Assembly: GCA_002840565.1 (NCBI GenBank)
Contig: PHBK01000001.1
Coordinates: 62,001-126,000, forward strand
Length of the DNA stretch: 64,000 nt
Source of the DNA: Deltaproteobacteria bacterium HGW-Deltaproteobacteria-12
GTDB lineage: Bacteria; Desulfobacterota; Syntrophia; Syntrophales; Smithellaceae
Reading direction: 5' to 3'
Part shown: positions 61,147 to 64,000 of the stretch, piece by piece
Layout: each line of letters begins with the position of its first letter
How positions within the stretch are numbered: the first letter of the stretch is position 1
Notes under the pieces: generated by a model
Databases searched by the model: none
What the model saw: only the letters and a program-made list of their open reading frames with translations
Told to the model about the DNA's origin: nothing
Position numbers and translations under genes: made by a program

Positions 61147-61905
61147 ATGCTGGAATTAAAAAATTTATATTTTACTGTACCGGATACCAGTAATGGCAAT
61201 GCCGGCGAACGCAACATTATCGATGGCATTAATTTTAATTTTGAAAAAGGTAAATTTTATGCCATTACCGGGCCGAACGGCAGCGGGAAAACTAGTTTGG
61301 CCAAGTTGATCATGGGGATTAATCCTGTATCTCATGGTTCTATTATTTTTGACGGCAAGGATATCTCTTCCCTTTCTATTCCTGAGCGTGCATGGGCTGG
61401 TATCTCCTATAGCTTTCAACAGCCGGCGCGTTTTAAAGGAATCACATTCCGCGACCTGCTGTCGATTGCCACAGGTGTTGCAGATGAGAAAAAACTACTG
61501 GATATAATTTCTCGGGTCGGTATTTGCCCTCTATCCTTCCTGGATAAGGAAGTTGATGCAAAACTTTCGGGTGGCGAAATCAAGAAAATAGAGCTGGCTA
61601 TAACAATTGCTGCCAATCCCAAATTGGCTATTTATGATGAACCGGATACTGGTATCGACTTATGGACTATTGGTCCCATGGTTGATTTGCTGAAAAAAGA
61701 ACTTGCCGAGCATTCTACGACAACGATTGTTGTCAGCCATAATCGCATTTTTCTGGAAGCTGCCGATGTCATCTTAATTATTGATAAAGGGCGCTTCGTT
61801 TACACCGGCGATTTGGAAAATTCGCGGCCGCTATTGGCTGATCTGAGCGTGTGTACATATCATGACAGCTGTGAAGGGGAAGAGAATGCTGGATGTCTTA
61901 GATAG
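61147..61905 (+). CDS. SufC-like ABC ATPase
   Basis: 252 residues: Walker A GPNGSGKTS, signature LSGGEIKKIELA, Walker B LAIYDEPDTGIDLWTI and SHNRIF. The DEPDTGID stretch is typical of SufC, the ATPase of Fe-S cluster assembly scaffolds. The next gene is a SufB/D-like scaffold overlapping by 20 bp, and no sufA, sufD, sufS or sufE is near. The pair matches the minimal SUF-like system (SMS) described in archaea and anaerobic bacteria. Confidence 0.88.
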   Translation: MLELKNLYFTVPDTSNGNAGERNIIDGINFNFEKGKFYAITGPNGSGKTSLAKLIMGINPVSHGSIIFDGKDISSLSIPERAWAGISYSFQQPARFKGITFRDLLSIATGVADEKKLLDIISRVGICPLSFLDKEVDAKLSGGEIKKIELAITIAANPKLAIYDEPDTGIDLWTIGPMVDLLKKELAEHSTTTIVVSHNRIFLEAADVILIIDKGRFVYTGDLENSRPLLADLSVCTYHDSCEGEENAGCLR

Positions 61906-62806
61906 AAAATTATTAAAAACGGTAGCTGACCTGGAAGGGTTGCCTAAGGGTGCATATAATATTCGAAAAAACGGTAGACTCCTGCACCGCCAAAAATCGG
62001 CAAATATTAACATAGAAACAAATGCGGAAGGGACAGGAATTATTGTTGCCATCAAACCGGGAACGAAGAATGAGTCGGTACACATTCCCGTTATACTGAG
62101 CCAGGCCGGCCTTTTTGATGTCGTGTACAATTCATTTATTGTAGGAGAAGGTGCAGAAGTCACGATTATTGCAGGTTGCGGTATCCATTGCGGCGCGAAT
62201 GATCCCCAGGGCCATGCCGGCATTCACGATTTCCAAGTCGGTCGAAAAGCCCGGGTTACCTACGTGGAAAAGCATTTTGCAATGGGTGAGGGAATTGGCC
62301 GGCGGACTCTCAATCCGACAACAAAAGTATTTTTATCCGAGGGTGCTGTAGCGGAAATGGAACTTACCCAGATTGGTGGTGTCGATGAAGCCAATAGGAT
62401 CAATGAAGCGATACTCGGACCGGATAGCCTTTTATTAATAACCGAAAGGGTTTTAACTGACAGTGAACAAAAGGCTGTATCTACCAATAATATTGTTTTA
62501 CAAGGTGCCAATAGCCGTGCGAACATGATTTCGCGATCAGTTATGAAAGGGAATTCCAAACAAACATTATATGCCACGATGGAAGCGCTCAATAAATGTT
62601 TCGGCCATATTGAATGCGATGCCATTATCATGGATAACGGCACCAACGAAACGATGCCATCACTGAAAGCCAAACACCCTGATGCCGAATTGACTCATGA
62701 AGCATCAATCGGCAAAATCGCCAGTGATCAGTTGACAAAATTGATGAGCCTCGGGCTGACGTATGATCAGGCGGTAAATAGAATAATTCAGGGCTTCTTA
62801 AAATAG
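61886..62806 (+). CDS. Short SufB/SufD-like Fe-S scaffold
   Basis: 306 residues, much shorter than SufB (about 490), because the N-terminal helical part is missing. The beta-helix core is kept: VYNSFIVGEGAEVTIIAGCGIHCG, ARVTYVEKHFAMGEG, LSEGAVAEMELTQIGG and the C-terminal GHIECDAIIMDN, a SufB/D hallmark. Cys and His in GCGIHCG and Cys in NKCFGHIEC are candidate cluster ligands. GGGGA lies six bases before the ATG at 61886. It should work with the SufC-like ATPase. Confidence 0.87.
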   Translation: MLDVLDRKLLKTVADLEGLPKGAYNIRKNGRLLHRQKSANINIETNAEGTGIIVAIKPGTKNESVHIPVILSQAGLFDVVYNSFIVGEGAEVTIIAGCGIHCGANDPQGHAGIHDFQVGRKARVTYVEKHFAMGEGIGRRTLNPTTKVFLSEGAVAEMELTQIGGVDEANRINEAILGPDSLLLITERVLTDSEQKAVSTNNIVLQGANSRANMISRSVMKGNSKQTLYATMEALNKCFGHIECDAIIMDNGTNETMPSLKAKHPDAELTHEASIGKIASDQLTKLMSLGLTYDQAVNRIIQGFLK

Positions 62807-62943
62807 TGAAGAGGCAGCAAACATATTGCTCTAATTTTTTGATTATTTAATTGCATTATTTCTATATTATCTTGAAAAATTCTTGCAAGTAAATCGATTA
62901 ACGTATTAGAGTATTCTGGAGAAATTAACAGCCGGAGTTGTTT

Positions 62944-64000
62944 ATGCATCAATATTTCTTAAGGAAATCAGCTTTAATCGTGACACTTCTTTTTATTGGA
63001 ATCTCCGGGTGCGGCGGCATGATGGACAATATGCCATCACCACCGGATATGCTGGTTAAAATTGAGCTGAAAGGCCCCTATGATGCCGATATGCCGGAGA
63101 AATTTATCACCCACCTAAAAGGTGCCAGTATTGCATCGGAGTGGGCAATTCCGTATATTTTTATTAGTATTGGAATGCACTATGAAACATTAGGCGATGA
63201 AATTCGCACTATTCATTTTTTTGACCGGGCAATAAACGAATTCCGCAAGCTAAAAAATATATCCGGGGAAGGCTCCGCGACAAACCGTAAGATATTTGCA
63301 CTCTATGAATTCGGAAAAATGCAGGAAGCCTTCAATGCTATAAAAGAAGCGGAAAAGAACTGGCCGAGTGCCCCACTGAATGCCTTTGTCTTCCATAATT
63401 ACGGGCACTATTATTTGATGAATGGAGATAATCGCAAGGCCATCGATTACTTCCGCAAATCTTTTAATGCCAATCAAAATTACCACGCCGATTTCAATTT
63501 GCTGATGCTCAGACGAGACACCGAACTGGAATGCGGCATCGCCACTATCCTGGCCGATTTTATTCCGGCAATGACCAACAAATATAATTTGCTGGATCTT
63601 GACGAAGCCTTTTACAAGGCTGTGCGTAGAAATGTCGATGAGGGTATTTCCCATCTCAATCAGGTTATTGTCCTGAATAACGAAATTAGAAAAACAAAAA
63701 TCGGCAAGTTTACCCCGGAAACTGTGTTCCAGATCATGGAATCAAATGTCTATAATTTTTTAGGTTTATCTTATGGAATAAAAGGCCTATTTCCCGAAGC
63801 ATTGAAAAGTCTGGATACTTCGGTGCAGTTAGCGAAAAGAGCTGATTTTCGTGTCGGCGAAGTGGACAGCCTTTTTTCCCGCTCTCTGGTTTATCTTCTG
63901 CAAAAGAACATAACTGAGGGGAAAAAAGTAACCCTCCAGCTAAATGAAATCACCGACAAGTATAATTTACCTTTCTATCAGATATCGGCAAAGTTCATTC
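62944..64000 (+). CDS. TPR-type lipoprotein, partial at window end
   Basis: 352 codons are visible from ATG 62944 to the window edge, with no stop. A lipoprotein signal (ALIVTLLFIGISGC) is followed by helical repeats of TPR type, for example HYETLGDEIRTIHFFDRAINEF, YYLMNGDNRKAIDYFRKSF and LGLSYGIKGLFPEALKSLD. It may be a scaffold on the outer membrane. GGAG lies six bases upstream of the ATG. It begins 137 bases past the SufB-like gene. Confidence 0.85.
   Translation, partial: MHQYFLRKSALIVTLLFIGISGCGGMMDNMPSPPDMLVKIELKGPYDADMPEKFITHLKGASIASEWAIPYIFISIGMHYETLGDEIRTIHFFDRAINEFRKLKNISGEGSATNRKIFALYEFGKMQEAFNAIKEAEKNWPSAPLNAFVFHNYGHYYLMNGDNRKAIDYFRKSFNANQNYHADFNLLMLRRDTELECGIATILADFIPAMTNKYNLLDLDEAFYKAVRRNVDEGISHLNQVIVLNNEIRKTKIGKFTPETVFQIMESNVYNFLGLSYGIKGLFPEALKSLDTSVQLAKRADFRVGEVDSLFSRSLVYLLQKNITEGKKVTLQLNEITDKYNLPFYQISAKFI

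Noticed and set aside
1..64000. tRNA, rRNA, CRISPR arrays, prophage or insertion-sequence genes
   Set aside because: I looked for cloverleaf ends, spaced repeats and transposase or integrase motifs on both strands and found none that I could support.

Overview
The window looks like a chromosomal segment of an anaerobic deltaproteobacterium (Desulfobacterota), most like the Syntrophales (Syntrophus/Smithella). This rests on gene content: three acyl-CoA synthetases, an LCAD-type acyl-CoA dehydrogenase, HMG-CoA lyase, a complete Liv amino-acid importer, an NtrC/sigma-54 circuit, the short Fe-S form of ThiC and a minimal SufBC-like pair. It is an inference, because no rRNA or other marker gene is present. 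I see no insertion sequence, prophage, CRISPR array, tRNA or rRNA.

Layout. 1-6.6 kb: isochorismatase-like hydrolase and HMG-CoA lyase (- strand), a lone cyclic-nucleotide-binding domain, rpsT with a TTG start, two alpha/beta hydrolases around an unknown gene, and a DUF1460 peptidase-like protein. 6.7-13.8 kb (all -): a cell-envelope cluster. It has two alanine-rich helical lipoproteins ending in lysines, behind a near-perfect sigma-54 promoter. Next come two L,D-transpeptidases, a possible catalytically dead relative, and a histidine kinase with an NtrC-type activator. L,D-transpeptidases are the enzymes that join Braun's lipoprotein to peptidoglycan through its C-terminal lysine. The cluster therefore reads as a self-regulated outer-membrane tethering system, and it is the strongest candidate here for something undescribed.

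13.8-20.5 kb: a BtrH-like and a DUF6125-like protein, then livK-H-M-G-F. 22-33 kb (all -): an unusual biosynthetic cluster of an active ketosynthase paired with a catalytically dead one (KS/chain-length-factor style), a CoA ligase, an acyl-CoA dehydrogenase, a B12-type radical SAM enzyme, a MIO-type aromatic-amino-acid lyase, a 4HBT thioesterase, a DhaL-DegV fusion and a GT2 glycosyltransferase. It recalls aryl-polyene/flexirubin loci but lacks a local ACP, ketoreductase and dehydratase.

33-39.7 kb: two long acyl-CoA synthetases, an MFS carrier and an M20 peptidase. 39.7-46.7 kb (-): a GntR-controlled set of glycerol-3-phosphate dehydrogenase, alkyl-DHAP-synthase-like flavoprotein and FGGY kinase, suggesting glycerol or ether-lipid metabolism, followed upstream by a strictosidine-synthase-like protein. 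47-56.4 kb: thiamine genes thiM-thiE-HAD and thiN-thiD-thiC. The second set sits behind a canonical TPP riboswitch with a terminator, the first behind a leader that resembles a decayed one. A CCA-adding enzyme ends this run. 56.4-64 kb: alpha/beta hydrolase, SPOR-NlpC/P60 lipoprotein, a lysine/alanine-rich histone-like peptide, a second FGGY kinase, the minimal SufC/SufB-like pair and a TPR lipoprotein cut by the window end.
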